A stretch of DNA of 64,000 nt from Ruficoccus sp. ZRK36 (GTDB lineage Bacteria > Verrucomicrobiota > Verrucomicrobiia > Opitutales > Cerasicoccaceae), in contig NZ_CP080649.1 of the NCBI RefSeq assembly GCF_019603315.1, positions 186,001 to 250,000 of the forward strand. The letters run 5' to 3'. The position numbers and the translations under genes are program-made. The stretch's first letter is position 1. Every line of letters begins with the position of its first letter. This document shows, one piece after another, positions 36,043 to 45,586 of this stretch. Below the pieces are notes generated by a model. The model made no database searches, was not told where the DNA came from, and saw nothing but the letters and a program-made list of their open reading frames with translations.

Positions 36043-36130
36043 TGTCCGTCGCGAGAGCCACAGGGCGCTCATCCGCGTCCATCCGGCCAATCCCCCGTTT
36101 GTTACCCATCCCTCCTAACCTCTCCTTGAT

Positions 36131-36165
36131 CGAAAATAACGCCCTCCCCGAAGCAGGGAGGGCGT
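36131..36165 (-). terminator. intrinsic terminator of the heparinase-like gene
   Basis: ACGCCCTCCC at 36139-36148 pairs with GGGAGGGCGT at 36156-36165. On the minus strand the hairpin is followed by TATTTTCG. It lies 30 bases past the minus-strand stop. Confidence 0.8.
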
Positions 36166-36195
36166 CAACGAAAACGGTTTATGAAAAGTTAGAAC

Positions 36196-38292
36196 TTACT
36201 GCTCCTGTACGTCAAAGACAGTCGTCAGGGTCATTTCCTTGACTGGCTCGGCCGACTGCAGGACCAGGCATTGGTGATCACCTTGCTTGAAGTCTAGCGT
36301 GCGATCCATAAGCGGCTGGAGGCTCTGGTCCAATTCGCAATCCGCCTCAAAGGTCACGGTCAGATCACCGGCGACCAGCTTTCCGGGCGTCAGGACAGCC
36401 TCATCACCGGGGGCGATGATACCACTCATATCATTATATTTGTCTTTGAGTTCGCGCAGGGGCAACCCCAGGTGCCAGCGAAATAAGGCGATCTCGGGCT
36501 TGGTGAGGACGACTTCATCACGGACTTCCAGTGTATTCTTCGTCCAGATAATCGTACGGATCCATTTCTCGGCTGTCGGGTAGACCTGGCTCATGTCAGC
36601 CTCGGCCTCACCGCCATTTTCATCCATGTAGATCACTTCCAGCGGTGCTGCCCGGAACTCGTCCTTCTTCGGCTGTCCGACGGCCTCGCGCTCTTCAATC
36701 GTGGCCTTCATCGGGTCAATAATTCCCACCTGCAGCACGTTGTGCCCTGTGATGGTGCGGAAATACTGGAGCACGTCCTGGTAGCTATAGCTGATCAATG
36801 CCGCCTCAATGAGCACCGCACGGCCATTGACGATAAAGTTCACACCCCCACGGTCCATGTGGTCGTGAAAGTCCGTCTCGGCCCCTCCGCGCATCCATAG
36901 CCCTGAGGCTTTCTTGTCCCAGCTGTCGCGCCAGGTCAGCATCTGCATCTTGGGGTAGTAGGCGTAGGGGGCCGGCTCTTTCATCCCCTTATCCGACATC
37001 GCTTTTACGATCATACCGTTCAGCGTCCGCGTCATGGAGTACTCGTACACGTCTTTCTCCGCTTGTGTCTTACACACCCAGAGGGCAACCGGATCGTTCA
37101 GCAGAACGGCCAGATCCGCAAAGATATCGATGTAGTTTCTGAGCGAGAAACGATAGCCGTAAAAATTGTCGAAATTGTTGATCGTGTAGTCATTGGGCTG
37201 GATGTGGTGCGCCAGCCACGTCCCATAGTTACTCATGAACGCATTATCGGCCAGGCGGCGATCCCCTACCATCAGAGAACTGCGAACAGCCGGCATCAGC
37301 AGTTTCATCGTCGCGATCGAGTACGACATCCCCTCGACAAACTCACCCTGTTCGCCCTCGGCGTTAAAGGTTTCAAGCAGACGCTGGATACCGTATTCGT
37401 ACTCTTCGCCATACTCATCCAAACCGAGGTACGCCGTAGCACCGACCAACCCGGAGAGCGGGATCACCCACTGGTTGCTGAAAACTGCCTTCGCCTTGAC
37501 GAACCAGCCCTTTTCGGACTTCCAGTCGTCGACGACATACTTGATCTCGCGCTTGAGCAGCGCGTCCATCTTCGCCTTGAGGTCGGCCGGTATCGCCTCG
37601 GGGGGCAGTGAGTCGATGAAGACTACGCAGGCCAGCATACCGCGACCGGTCGCCATCCATACCCCATCATCAGTATACTTACCATGCTTCCCATAGGAGC
37701 TCCATCCGGGGCGCTGCAGCGGGTCCCAGGTAGTCAGCTCCTCCATCTGCTCAAGGGCATGATCAAGGAAAGCTTTGTCGCCACTGAGCACATACGCTGA
37801 GGCCATACGCTCGCATCGCGAAAGCACGGCAGCGGTAACCATGATATCCGTCCGTGCCAGCGAGAACTGCAGATACTCCTCCGTGTAGCGGTTATCCCAG
37901 CCCAGCTTGTTATCCTTAATATCCGCCAATGTCATCGGACGGCGGATGATCGGCTTCTCCAGGAGCCAGCGGCTCTTTTTGACAAACTCATCGCGCGCCT
38001 CAGCCATGGCCGGATCATCGTGGATGCGCTTGAGCAGCTCATAGCGGGAGACCAGCTTATTATCTTCTCCCAACGGCTTGGCAGGGGCAACGCCCGGCGC
38101 TTCATTCACATCATCTGCGACCGCTTCAGGGGATACCTTTACAGGCTGCGGGGGAGCAGCTTTGGCTTGCCCGGCTTCCGCAGGAGCGTCGCTGGTCGTT
38201 GGTGCCGCATTGGCAGCAGCAGGACGTGTACATTGAGGAAAAACAAAGCCGGCAGCGGCTACCAAACAAAGGATAAGAAGTTTACGGGGCAT
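36196..38292 (-). CDS. heparinase II/III-like polysaccharide lyase, lipoprotein
   Basis: Probably eliminates uronic-acid glycosidic bonds. 698 residues. Signal with hydrophobic LLILCLVAAAGFVFPQC, so Cys21 is a likely lipid site. A low-complexity Ala/Pro linker (about 22-75) precedes an alpha/alpha-toroid (LARTDIMVTAAVLSRCERM, GMSYSIATMKLLMPAV). The C-terminal beta-sheet domain carries the family's FHDHMDRGGVNFIVNGRAVLIE segment. It is paired with a sulfatase upstream on the same strand and with LacI, so the substrate is likely a sulfated uronic-acid polysaccharide. The exact PL family and substrate are not resolved by eye. Confidence 0.82.
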   Translation of the reverse strand: MPRKLLILCLVAAAGFVFPQCTRPAAANAAPTTSDAPAEAGQAKAAPPQPVKVSPEAVADDVNEAPGVAPAKPLGEDNKLVSRYELLKRIHDDPAMAEARDEFVKKSRWLLEKPIIRRPMTLADIKDNKLGWDNRYTEEYLQFSLARTDIMVTAAVLSRCERMASAYVLSGDKAFLDHALEQMEELTTWDPLQRPGWSSYGKHGKYTDDGVWMATGRGMLACVVFIDSLPPEAIPADLKAKMDALLKREIKYVVDDWKSEKGWFVKAKAVFSNQWVIPLSGLVGATAYLGLDEYGEEYEYGIQRLLETFNAEGEQGEFVEGMSYSIATMKLLMPAVRSSLMVGDRRLADNAFMSNYGTWLAHHIQPNDYTINNFDNFYGYRFSLRNYIDIFADLAVLLNDPVALWVCKTQAEKDVYEYSMTRTLNGMIVKAMSDKGMKEPAPYAYYPKMQMLTWRDSWDKKASGLWMRGGAETDFHDHMDRGGVNFIVNGRAVLIEAALISYSYQDVLQYFRTITGHNVLQVGIIDPMKATIEEREAVGQPKKDEFRAAPLEVIYMDENGGEAEADMSQVYPTAEKWIRTIIWTKNTLEVRDEVVLTKPEIALFRWHLGLPLRELKDKYNDMSGIIAPGDEAVLTPGKLVAGDLTVTFEADCELDQSLQPLMDRTLDFKQGDHQCLVLQSAEPVKEMTLTTVFDVQEQ

Positions 38293-38471
38293 GGGCCATT
38301 CGGGTGTGGGTTAATCTGGGTGCGTTCCCTGCATAGGCCGCCGCATACATATCCATCGCCTCAGCCTGCACCTAAGACAGGCGGGCAATGGTCGCACGCA
38401 AACGAGATCGGGGTGAACACAACGAGTATAGCGTCTCAAAACGCTGCTAACCCGACAAAACAAACATATAC

Positions 38472-38481
38472 GAACGCGTTC
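38472..38481. promoter_or_regulatory. LacI-type operator candidate before the lyase gene
   Basis: GAACGCGTTC is a perfect palindrome centred on CG, within TTTGAACGCGTTCGTATA on the minus strand, about 180 bases before the lyase start. LacI-family sites are typically CG-centred palindromes. It differs from the motif shared by the other genes of this region. Confidence 0.4.
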
Positions 38482-38576
38482 AAACGCAAAATCTCCACGC
38501 ACGTAGCCATTTCTCGTGAACCTGTTCAGCGACGCCGGGATGTTCACTCACGCGAAGTGGACCACCGCATCGAATC

Positions 38577-40037
38577 TCAGCAGTTGTTGGAGGTATCGGG
38601 GTGCATCCACCACAGTTGCTCCCAGGCGGTGCCGTTCGTGTTCTCACACTTTGGGCCCGGTGTGCTCCGCCCGTTCTCGACATACTGCGTCAACAGCGCG
38701 CGGAGGCGGTCGATGACCACCGGGTTTTCGGCATAGACGTTGCGGCGCTCACCGATGTCGCTTTGCAGATCGTAGAGTTGAACAGGAGGCAGACCTTCGC
38801 AGTCCGAACCCGGCTTGGGATCACTCCAGCCGCCGGAGCCAGCGCACATTTCGAGCTTCCACTGCCCATAGCGAATCGAGAAAGAGCCATCAATGGAGTG
38901 ATGAACCGTCGCCTCACGCAGCGAGCCGTCCAGTGGCTTTCCCTCCCACAGCGGCAGGTTACTTACGCTATCCTCCCCCGCTCCTCCGGGCAGAGTCACT
39001 CCGAGGATGTCCGTGCATGTCGCCAGAAAGTCTACCAGACAAATCGTCTCGCCACACGTCGCCCCCGAGGCAATGCGTCTGGGCCATCTCACCAGCAGGG
39101 GGATACGATGCCCTCCCTCGTAAATATCCGCCTTGTGCCCGCGGAAGATATAGCTGGGGTTGTGTCCCGCAGTTGCCAACTCCTCAAAGTTAGCCTGCGG
39201 AGAACACCCATTATCGGACGTGAAAACCACGATGGTATCTTCAGCCACACCGCAACGCTCCAATGCATCCATCACTTGCCCGACGACATCGTCCACATCC
39301 AGACAAAAATCCCCGTAGGCATTGGTCCCGGATTTTCCCTGAAACTCGGGCCGTGGCAAAATCGGTGTATGCGGAGCCGGTAACGAGAAATACAGGAAGA
39401 ACGGCTGTTCGCCGGCAGACTTCTCTTCGATATATCGGATGGCTTTCCGGGTAAACGCCGGCATCACCTCTTCATGCGCAAAGTTCGGGGCGATGGGGCC
39501 TTCACGCCAAAAAGCAGGCGCCGGGCTATCGGGGGTCACACGATCGGGAGCCGCCGTCACGTATTCGTTTTTCAAATACACATACGGTGGCATATCGAGA
39601 GATCCGCTAATGCCGAAAAACTCGTCGAACCCGACATCAGTCGGGCCACCGCTGATAGGCTGCGTATAGTCCACGGTTCCATCTTCACCCCGAGCCCAGT
39701 CCCAGCCCAGGTGCCACTTACCGATACAGGCAGTCGCATATCCCTGCTCCCGCAGGCATGAGGCTACCGTCATGCGATCAGATTCGATCAAAGGGCGATC
39801 ATAGCCGTCTGTGACACCACGTTTGAGCCACGAGCGCCAATTGTAGCGACCGGTCAGGATGCTGTAGCGCGAGGGCGTACACACTGCTGAGCTCGAGTGA
39901 GCATCGGTAAAGCTCATGCCATTCGCAGCCAGCCGATCAAGGTTCCGGGTGCGGATCTTACTGTGTTCGTTCAGGCACGACAGATCGCCATAGCCCATGT
40001 CATCCACGAGGATGTATAGAATATTTGGTTTCTTCAT
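38577..40037 (-). CDS. sulfatase (formylglycine type)
   Basis: Hydrolyses sulfate esters on a saccharide. 486 residues with the alkaline-phosphatase-like fold: metal site NILYILVDDMGYGDLS at the N-terminus, nucleophile motif CTPSR with Cys53 (to be converted to formylglycine) in SSAVCTPSRYSILTGR, and HTPILPRPEF further on. No signal peptide is seen (the start is MKKPNILYIL), so as read the protein would stay in the cytoplasm. This is unusual for a family S1 sulfatase in such a locus. A maturation enzyme is not in the window. Divergent from lacI. Confidence 0.9.
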   Translation of the reverse strand: MKKPNILYILVDDMGYGDLSCLNEHSKIRTRNLDRLAANGMSFTDAHSSSAVCTPSRYSILTGRYNWRSWLKRGVTDGYDRPLIESDRMTVASCLREQGYATACIGKWHLGWDWARGEDGTVDYTQPISGGPTDVGFDEFFGISGSLDMPPYVYLKNEYVTAAPDRVTPDSPAPAFWREGPIAPNFAHEEVMPAFTRKAIRYIEEKSAGEQPFFLYFSLPAPHTPILPRPEFQGKSGTNAYGDFCLDVDDVVGQVMDALERCGVAEDTIVVFTSDNGCSPQANFEELATAGHNPSYIFRGHKADIYEGGHRIPLLVRWPRRIASGATCGETICLVDFLATCTDILGVTLPGGAGEDSVSNLPLWEGKPLDGSLREATVHHSIDGSFSIRYGQWKLEMCAGSGGWSDPKPGSDCEGLPPVQLYDLQSDIGERRNVYAENPVVIDRLRALLTQYVENGRSTPGPKCENTNGTAWEQLWWMHPDTSNNC

Positions 40038-40132
40038 GTCAGGGGCATGCGCACAGGAAAAATCACAAACCCCAGTGCACCAGTCCTCGTTTATAGTTCA
40101 CGCCTTCACAGGTATAAAGCCAGCACTCATGC

Positions 40133-40147
40133 ACACATACTAGTCAC
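40133..40147 (+). promoter_or_regulatory. shared motif copy 1 (sulfatase/lacI gap)
   Basis: ACACATACTAGTCAC, 96-110 bases before the sulfatase start. It matches copy 2 at 13 of 15 positions. Confidence 0.45.
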
Positions 40148-40226
40148 ATTAACAAAAGCATACAGCGCCACGACGCCCGCCTCGTTTCCGACAATACCCT
40201 TGACGAAATAACCCGCCCAGACTCTG

Positions 40227-40245
40227 TTTACACAGACTAGTTACC
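40227..40245 (+). promoter_or_regulatory. shared motif copy 2 (before lacI start)
   Basis: TTTACACAGACTAGTTACC ends at the lacI ATG. Copy 3 repeats TTTACACAGACTA exactly on the other strand. It is part of an imperfect 20-base palindrome starting at 40219. Confidence 0.5.
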
Positions 40246-41310
40246 ATGCAAAAAAAGCGTGTTACCCAAAAGGACGTTGCCTACGAGGCAGGTGTGCACC
40301 GGGCCACGGTATCGCTCGCAGTCCGTAACCACCCCAGCATCCCGGCAGAGACACGAGAGCGCGTCATGCGTGCCGCCCGTAAGCTCGGCTATGCCCCGGA
40401 CCCAATGCTGTCCGCTCTGGCCATGTACCGGAGCACGATGAAAGATCACACCTTTCAGGGGACACTCGCCTGGCTCGCATTTACCGACAAGCGCTTCCCC
40501 TGGAACAAGGAAGGCCTCTTTTGGAACTATTACCAGGGAGCCCTTTCGCGCGCCAAAGAGCATGGTTTCAAGCTGGAGCGTTTTGAGTTTGATCCCCACG
40601 AGATTAAAGCCGAACGCCAGGCATCCATTCTCAGGGCCCGTAATATCCGAGGCATCCTGCTCGCCCCACAGACTGAGCCACGGAAGGTCGTGGACTTTAT
40701 CTGGGATGATTTTTCGTTCATCACCTTTGGCTACTCACTGCTGAAACCCGAGCTGCACACCGTCTGCACGACCCAGTACCGCGCCATGGCACAGATCATG
40801 AGCACCCTGCACGAGCGAGGCTATCGGCGGATTTCGCTGGCGATCAACATGGAGCACAACGAGCGGACCGATAACAACTACCTCTCGGGCTACCTGACTG
40901 CGCAGTACCGCATCGGGGAGCCCCCACTCGTCCACGATGAAATCTGGAGCGATACCGATGCCTTTATCAAACGGCTGCGCGAAGAGAAACCGGAAGCCGT
41001 CGTCATCGGTAGCCCTAAAGTTCTCACGCTGATGAGGGAAAACGGGTTTCGAATCCCCCGCGACTGCGCGGTCGTTTGCCCCGGTCTATCATCCGACGAA
41101 AGCAAAATCGCCGGTGTCGTCGAAGACGCCTATCACATCGGTGAAGTCGCGGTGGATCACCTCACGCGTATGATCATGCGTGGTGAGCGAGGCATTCCCC
41201 AGAAAGTTCAACGCGTCCACATCGAGGGCATCTGGAAGGACGGCCCAACCATAGCCCCCGCCAAGAAGCGAACCAGGCGTAAAACGACCTCCCCTGCCCC
41301 CTTACGCTGA
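40246..41310 (+). CDS. LacI family transcriptional regulator
   Basis: 354 residues. Helix-turn-helix at 3-50 (RVTQKDVAYEAGVHRATVSLAVRN, followed by the hinge LGYAPDPML), then a periplasmic-binding-protein-like sensor domain for a sugar or its derivative (FQGTLAWLAF, GYRRISLAINMEHN, VVCPGLSSDESKIAGVVEDAYHIGEVAVDHL). A basic tail follows (AKKRTRRKTTSPAPLR). Divergent from the sulfatase gene; two copies of a shared motif lie in the gap and a third precedes the next gene, so it is a probable autoregulated controller of this locus. Confidence 0.92.
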   Translation: MQKKRVTQKDVAYEAGVHRATVSLAVRNHPSIPAETRERVMRAARKLGYAPDPMLSALAMYRSTMKDHTFQGTLAWLAFTDKRFPWNKEGLFWNYYQGALSRAKEHGFKLERFEFDPHEIKAERQASILRARNIRGILLAPQTEPRKVVDFIWDDFSFITFGYSLLKPELHTVCTTQYRAMAQIMSTLHERGYRRISLAINMEHNERTDNNYLSGYLTAQYRIGEPPLVHDEIWSDTDAFIKRLREEKPEAVVIGSPKVLTLMRENGFRIPRDCAVVCPGLSSDESKIAGVVEDAYHIGEVAVDHLTRMIMRGERGIPQKVQRVHIEGIWKDGPTIAPAKKRTRRKTTSPAPLR

Positions 41311-41352
41311 TAAATCGTCCGCACGGGCTGACTCTCATCCCCGGTAGATACT

Positions 41353-41369
41353 GATTAGTCTGTGTAAAT
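41353..41369 (-). promoter_or_regulatory. shared motif copy 3 (before hydroxyacid dehydrogenase)
   Basis: On the minus strand the region reads ATTTACACAGACTAATCA. The 13-base core TTTACACAGACTA is identical to copy 2. It lies about 50-60 bases before the dehydrogenase start. Confidence 0.5.
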
Positions 41370-41415
41370 ACCCATACCCTTCCATGCCTCTCTCCATGAG
41401 GGTAGATTATGGGGG

Positions 41416-42489
41416 ATGCCAAAGATTTCCCCAGAGCACGAATCTGCGATAGCTCTCGAAACCCCTGCCGATAAATCACGCGTCCTGGTTGCCATCTCTC
41501 CGCGCGACTACGACCGGTTTTTTCCCGGAGGGATGACACTCGATGCGGGCAGCTGCGACCTGCGCATTGCTGCCCCTCAGCAGCTGGAACCGGGCAACTG
41601 GGTGCAACTGCTTCGGGAGTATCAGCCGGAAATCTTGATGACTGCCTGGTCCACGCCTCCCCTGACGCGTGCCATCACAGCCGAGGAGTGGCTCAGTATC
41701 CGCTACGTCTGCCACTTATCCGGATCGGTTAAGAAGCTCTTGGACATCGACCTGATCGAGCGCGGCATCAGCGTGACAAACTGGGGCAGCATGATCACCC
41801 CCTGCGTGGCGGAGCATGCACTCCTGCTCATCCTCGCCTGCTGTCGCAAGGCCACCCTGTGGCAAAACTTTCGGCAGTTCTCGGGTCCGTCCCCGGAACG
41901 CGCGCGCTATCTGGATGACTTGCAAACGATGAGCCTGCAAGGTCGGCGAGTCGGCATCCACGGATTCGGAAAAATCGCCCGGCATTTAATTCAGCTGCTC
42001 AAGCCCTTCGGAGTACGCATCTCGGCCTACTCCACCCCTTTTCCTGCTGAGACCATGCAGGCACTGGGTGTGCAGCCGCAGCCTGACATTGATACCCTTT
42101 TCGCTAACAGCGACGTGCTCGTCGAGTGCGAGGCCCTGACACCCGAGACCGCTAAAAGCGTGACGCGTGAACGCCTTGAGAGGCTGCCCGACGACGCCGT
42201 CTTCGTTAACATAGCCCGCGGCGGCCTCGTCGATGAAGAGGCCTTGATTGACGTAGCCCGCAGCCAGAGGATTCGCATCGGGCTCGACGTCTACGCACGC
42301 GAGCCGCTCGCGCCGGCCTCCCCCCTGTGGGACATCCCCGGTGCCATCCTCTCGCCCCATATCGCAGGCCCCACCCACGATGTTTACGCGCAGTGCGGCA
42401 ACTTCGCCCTGGAGAATATCCAGCACTATCTCAGGGGAGAGCCGCTGCAGAGTGTCATCGACGCGAATACCTACCAGCTCTCGACCTGA
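41416..42489 (+). CDS. D-isomer-specific 2-hydroxyacid dehydrogenase
   Basis: NAD-dependent reduction or oxidation of a 2-hydroxy acid. 357 residues: N-terminal catalytic half with CHLSGSVKKLL, then the NAD site GIHGFGKIARHL and the active-site series VNIARGGLVDEEAL (Arg), LDVYAREPL (Glu) and LSPHIAGPT (His). All three catalytic residues are present. A shared operator-like motif upstream places it in the LacI-controlled polysaccharide locus, where it may process a keto-acid from uronate breakdown. That role is an inference. Confidence 0.88.
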   Translation: MPKISPEHESAIALETPADKSRVLVAISPRDYDRFFPGGMTLDAGSCDLRIAAPQQLEPGNWVQLLREYQPEILMTAWSTPPLTRAITAEEWLSIRYVCHLSGSVKKLLDIDLIERGISVTNWGSMITPCVAEHALLLILACCRKATLWQNFRQFSGPSPERARYLDDLQTMSLQGRRVGIHGFGKIARHLIQLLKPFGVRISAYSTPFPAETMQALGVQPQPDIDTLFANSDVLVECEALTPETAKSVTRERLERLPDDAVFVNIARGGLVDEEALIDVARSQRIRIGLDVYAREPLAPASPLWDIPGAILSPHIAGPTHDVYAQCGNFALENIQHYLRGEPLQSVIDANTYQLST

Positions 42490-42536
42490 AACGACTCGTT
42501 CTTTCATTCCAACTAACCCTAACGACAAAATATCCC

Positions 42537-43397
42537 ATGAATAGATACTGCCCAAAACTCACCGCTCTCATGATCTCCGCCGGCTTCGCCGGCTGCCTCC
42601 CGCTGACCTCCAGCGCGGAGGTCCTCTACTTCGAAAACTTCGAAAGCTATACCCCCGGCAGCACCATCACGACTGCCAGCGCATACTGGTCATCTGATTA
42701 CACTGGCAATGACATCTACTTCGAGGCGCGCGACGACAGCAGCGACCTCTTCGGCAGCAGCGGTAATCAGTACGGCTATCTGGCCGATACCAGCGTCACC
42801 AACAACCAGAGCTTCTCGGAGGCGATCACGCCCTTTACCGGAACGCAAACTGGGCAGCTTGACTTCTCCTTCTATGATCCCTCCGGCGACCTTTTTAACG
42901 GGCAGGGCTTCCTCGTTCGGATCGGCTCCGGTAACGGCAACAAAAAGACAAGCTTCGGCCTCTTTGTCATGGATGGCGAGCTGGTCTGGGCTTCCGGTAA
43001 TGGCGTCTGGCTCAACACCAGCCAAACGACCACCTACGCCATGGATACCGCGAATACCGTGTCGGTCGTCTTTAACAACAGTAACGATCCTCTAACCTAC
43101 GGAGACCAGACCGTAGCCTCGCACTGCATGGATGTCTACCTCAACGGCGTCCTGGTTGGTGACGATTGGGGCGGAGCCGGTGAAGATCCGACAGGGACTG
43201 CTATCGCAAACGTCAACTTCACCGCAAAATCCCAGGAATCCAGTGCCACGGACTTTGCGGGTACGATCTATCTGGACGACATCCGGGTGGACTCCTCCAT
43301 CAACATCCCCGAGCCCTCCTCTTCAGCCATGCTGTTCGCTAGTCTGGGCGGCGCGCTGTTCGTACTGATCAAGCGCCTGCGTCGCGCCCGCGCTTGA
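42537..43397 (+). CDS. PEP-CTERM anchored exported protein
   Basis: 286 residues from the ATG at 42537 (MNRYCPKL), which gives a signal peptide (ALMISAGFAGCLPLTSSA-E). The longer in-frame start at 42327 runs inside the dehydrogenase gene and lacks a signal, so it was rejected. The C-terminus is the PEP-CTERM sort: IPEPSS, a hydrophobic helix (AMLFASLGGALFVLI) and a basic tail (KRLRRARA), which is processed by exosortase. The body has a jelly-roll-like pattern (YFENFESYTPGS, GQLDFSFYDPSG, GTIYLDDIRVD) that suggests a carbohydrate-binding module. It may display a binding domain at the surface. Confidence 0.88.
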   Translation: MNRYCPKLTALMISAGFAGCLPLTSSAEVLYFENFESYTPGSTITTASAYWSSDYTGNDIYFEARDDSSDLFGSSGNQYGYLADTSVTNNQSFSEAITPFTGTQTGQLDFSFYDPSGDLFNGQGFLVRIGSGNGNKKTSFGLFVMDGELVWASGNGVWLNTSQTTTYAMDTANTVSVVFNNSNDPLTYGDQTVASHCMDVYLNGVLVGDDWGGAGEDPTGTAIANVNFTAKSQESSATDFAGTIYLDDIRVDSSINIPEPSSSAMLFASLGGALFVLIKRLRRARA

Positions 43398-43418
43398 GAA
43401 CCGCTCGCCTCAGTTAAC

Positions 43419-43445
43419 AAGGGGTAGCGTTTACCCCACCTTTTG
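43419..43445 (+). terminator. intrinsic terminator of the PEP-CTERM gene
   Basis: GGGGTA at 43421-43426 pairs with TACCCC at 43432-43437, followed by ACCTTTTG. Confidence 0.65.
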
Positions 43446-43774
43446 TTGCCGCCTCGGCGACGCACAGAAAGACATCAACCCCGCCGGGTTGTTAGTTGGA
43501 ATGGTTACCCGTGGCTTCGGTGCTCGCCTACCAGCGCCGAAACTTCGGGTAATACTATTTCCAGTACCACGGTGCGCATGCTACGCATAGTCGGTAGAGT
43601 GTGCAGGCGACCCCTCTCCTCATATACGATTGACGGGGCCTGGCGGCACTTCTTTAGTCAGGGCATCGCGCGCCACATCTGCTTTGCGAGCGATGAGATA
43701 CGATCAAGCATACTGACCGTGCTCAAATAGCCTCCACTGATTATAATGGTCTGCGACCTGCTCCCGCTCTGCCG
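43446..43774. other. gap before nhaC without supported gene
   Basis: 329 bases. A 95-codon plus-strand frame crosses it (43443-43730, TTG start) but it is arginine-rich, has no recognisable family and could be a shadow or remnant. No clear promoter or RNA is seen. Confidence 0.4.
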
Positions 43775-45493
43775 ATGACTGCCCCGCATAAACATCCAGC
43801 ACTACGCCTACTTCACGCTCCGGGTCTATGGATCTTTGTACTGGGTATCGCACTGGCGGCCTGGGTCGGGCAGATCGCCTCCCCCCACTGGTACATCCAA
43901 CAGGCATCACTCGGAGACACCGAGCAGAACAGTACTGATGCGATCGATGCTTCGGACTCACTGCTGTGGGAGCTGCGCGGAAAGTCCGTCACGGAGCTTC
44001 CGACCGCCAAAGCCGAGCGCGTACGCGTCCAGCAGGCGAACGGACAAATCGAGATTTTCTCACTCAGCCCCCATCAGCACTGGGGCTACTGGTCCTTTCT
44101 GCCAGCGGTCATGGCCGTGGCGCTATGCTTTATCACCCGTGAGCCGATCACTGCGCTAACCGGCGGCATCATTACCGGTGCGCTTTTGATGTGTAAGTTC
44201 GACATCACCGGAGATGTTGTCATCCCCGCACTGGCCACCAAGAGCGGAGCGGGCATCCTCATCCTGTACCTGTGGTTTCTGGGCGGCATCATGGGCATCT
44301 GGTCGCGTAATGGCGCGGCCCAGGCCTTCGCCGAGTTGATGACGCGGCGCTTCGTGCGCGGCCCGGTCAGCGCACGGCTGGTGGCCTGGTTTCTCGGGGT
44401 GCTCTTCTTTCAGGGCGGCACGCTCAGCACCGTCCTCGTTGGCACCACCGTACGCCCTGTCGCGGACAAGGAAAACGTCAGCCACGAAGAGCTTTCCTAC
44501 ATCGTGGACTCGACCGCCTCCCCGATTGCCATCCTGCTCCCCTTCAATGCCTGGCCCTTTTATGTGCAGGGCCTGATCTTTCTCTCCGGAGTCGGGTTTC
44601 TGGCCACGGAGGCAGACCGCACGAACTTTTTCATGAGTTCGATTCCGCTCTCTCTGTACGCATGGGCGGCTGTGATCTTCACGCTGCTAATGTGCTTCGA
44701 CAAGCTCCCCTTTCTGGGCCGCTCGATGAAAGAAGCTATCGCACGCGCACGGGAAACGGGTGAACTCGACCGGCCCGGTGCCCAACCCCTACTGGCCAAG
44801 GAACTCGAAACAAGCGATCCGCCCGCAGATTACCGCCCGAGCGTATGGGAGTTTTTCATCCCACTGGGGCTGATCATCGGTGTAGCCGTCGGAACGCACT
44901 TTCTGCTCGGTTCTCCCAACGTCCACTGGGCTTTCGGTGCAGCTCTACTGGTGGCGTTCGGGATAACACTCGCACGCGGCATGAGCCTGGAGAACGCCAT
45001 CGGCGGCCTCACACAGGGCCTCAAGGGCGTCGTCTACGGCTCCGTCGTGCTGCTGCTGGCCGTGGTCATCGGGCGCGTCAGCCAGGATACCGGCGGCGGC
45101 TACTACCTGATGGACGTATTCGCAGGCTCGGTTCCTTTCTGGCTGCTTCCGGTGCTGTGCCAGGTCCTCACGATGTTTATCGCCTTTTCCACGGGGACGA
45201 GTTTCGGGACCTTTGCAGTCTCCCTACCGCTTGTCATGCCTCTGGCCTGGGGCACCGCCATGGCGGCCGACCTCGTCCACCCCCAGCTATATCTGACGAT
45301 CTGCTTCGCAGCCGTGATCAACGGCAGTGTCTACGGTGACCAGTGCTCGCCCATCTCAGACACGACGGTGCTCAGCAGCATGGCCACGGGTTGCGACCTG
45401 ATGGACCACGTAAAGACCCAGATCCTCCCGGCCTCTGTCGCGGCGCTGTTTGCAGCGATCGGCTGGAGCATCGCCGTCTTTTTCGCCGCTTAA
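43775..45493 (+). CDS. nhaC: NhaC-type Na+/H+ antiporter
   Basis: 572 residues, about 12 membrane helices. The C-terminal signature [29 protein letters not shown] is typical of NhaC and the related C4-type carriers, as is [11 protein letters not shown]. An extended region between the first two helices (about residues 45-105, acidic, extracytoplasmic in topology) is longer than in many NhaC proteins. It probably exchanges Na+ for H+, or it may carry an organic acid. It follows the dehydrogenase and PEP-CTERM genes on the same strand, separated by a terminator. Confidence 0.85.
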   Translation: MTAPHKHPALRLLHAPGLWIFVLGIALAAWVGQIASPHWYIQQASLGDTEQNSTDAIDASDSLLWELRGKSVTELPTAKAERVRVQQANGQIEIFSLSPHQHWGYWSFLPAVMAVALCFITREPITALTGGIITGALLMCKFDITGDVVIPALATKSGAGILILYLWFLGGIMGIWSRNGAAQAFAELMTRRFVRGPVSARLVAWFLGVLFFQGGTLSTVLVGTTVRPVADKENVSHEELSYIVDSTASPIAILLPFNAWPFYVQGLIFLSGVGFLATEADRTNFFMSSIPLSLYAWAAVIFTLLMCFDKLPFLGRSMKEAIARARETGELDRPGAQPLLAKELETSDPPADYRPSVWEFFIPLGLIIGVAVGTHFLLGSPNVHWAFGAALLVAFGITLARGMSLENAIGGLTQGLKGVVYGSVVLLLAVVIGRVSQDTGGGYYLMDVFAGSVPFWLLPVLCQVLTMFIAFSTGTSFGTFAVSLPLVMPLAWGTAMAADLVHPQLYLTICFAAVINGSVYGDQCSPISDTTVLSSMATGCDLMDHVKTQILPASVAALFAAIGWSIAVFFAA

Positions 45494-45510
45494 CCACTCT
45501 CCCTGCAGAT

Positions 45511-45536
45511 AAAAAAAGCCGCCCACAACGGGCGGC
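45511..45536. terminator. terminator between nhaC and the CBM-like gene
   Basis: GCCGCCC at 45518-45524 and GGGCGGC at 45530-45536 with loop ACAAC. On the minus strand it is followed by TTTTTTT, so it serves the minus-strand gene; it can also fold for nhaC. Confidence 0.8.
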
Positions 45537-45586
45537 CTGAAAAACCTTACTGTCCATCCCCATGGGGATGCAGCGTGCGGTGAAAT

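Noticed and set aside
42327-42536. N-terminal extension of the PEP-CTERM protein
   Set aside because: These 70 codons overlap the dehydrogenase gene and would hide the signal peptide that begins at 42537.
43443-43730. 95-codon ORF in the gap before nhaC
   Set aside because: TTG start, arginine-rich, no motif, no ribosome-binding site. Could be a remnant but there is nothing to support a name.
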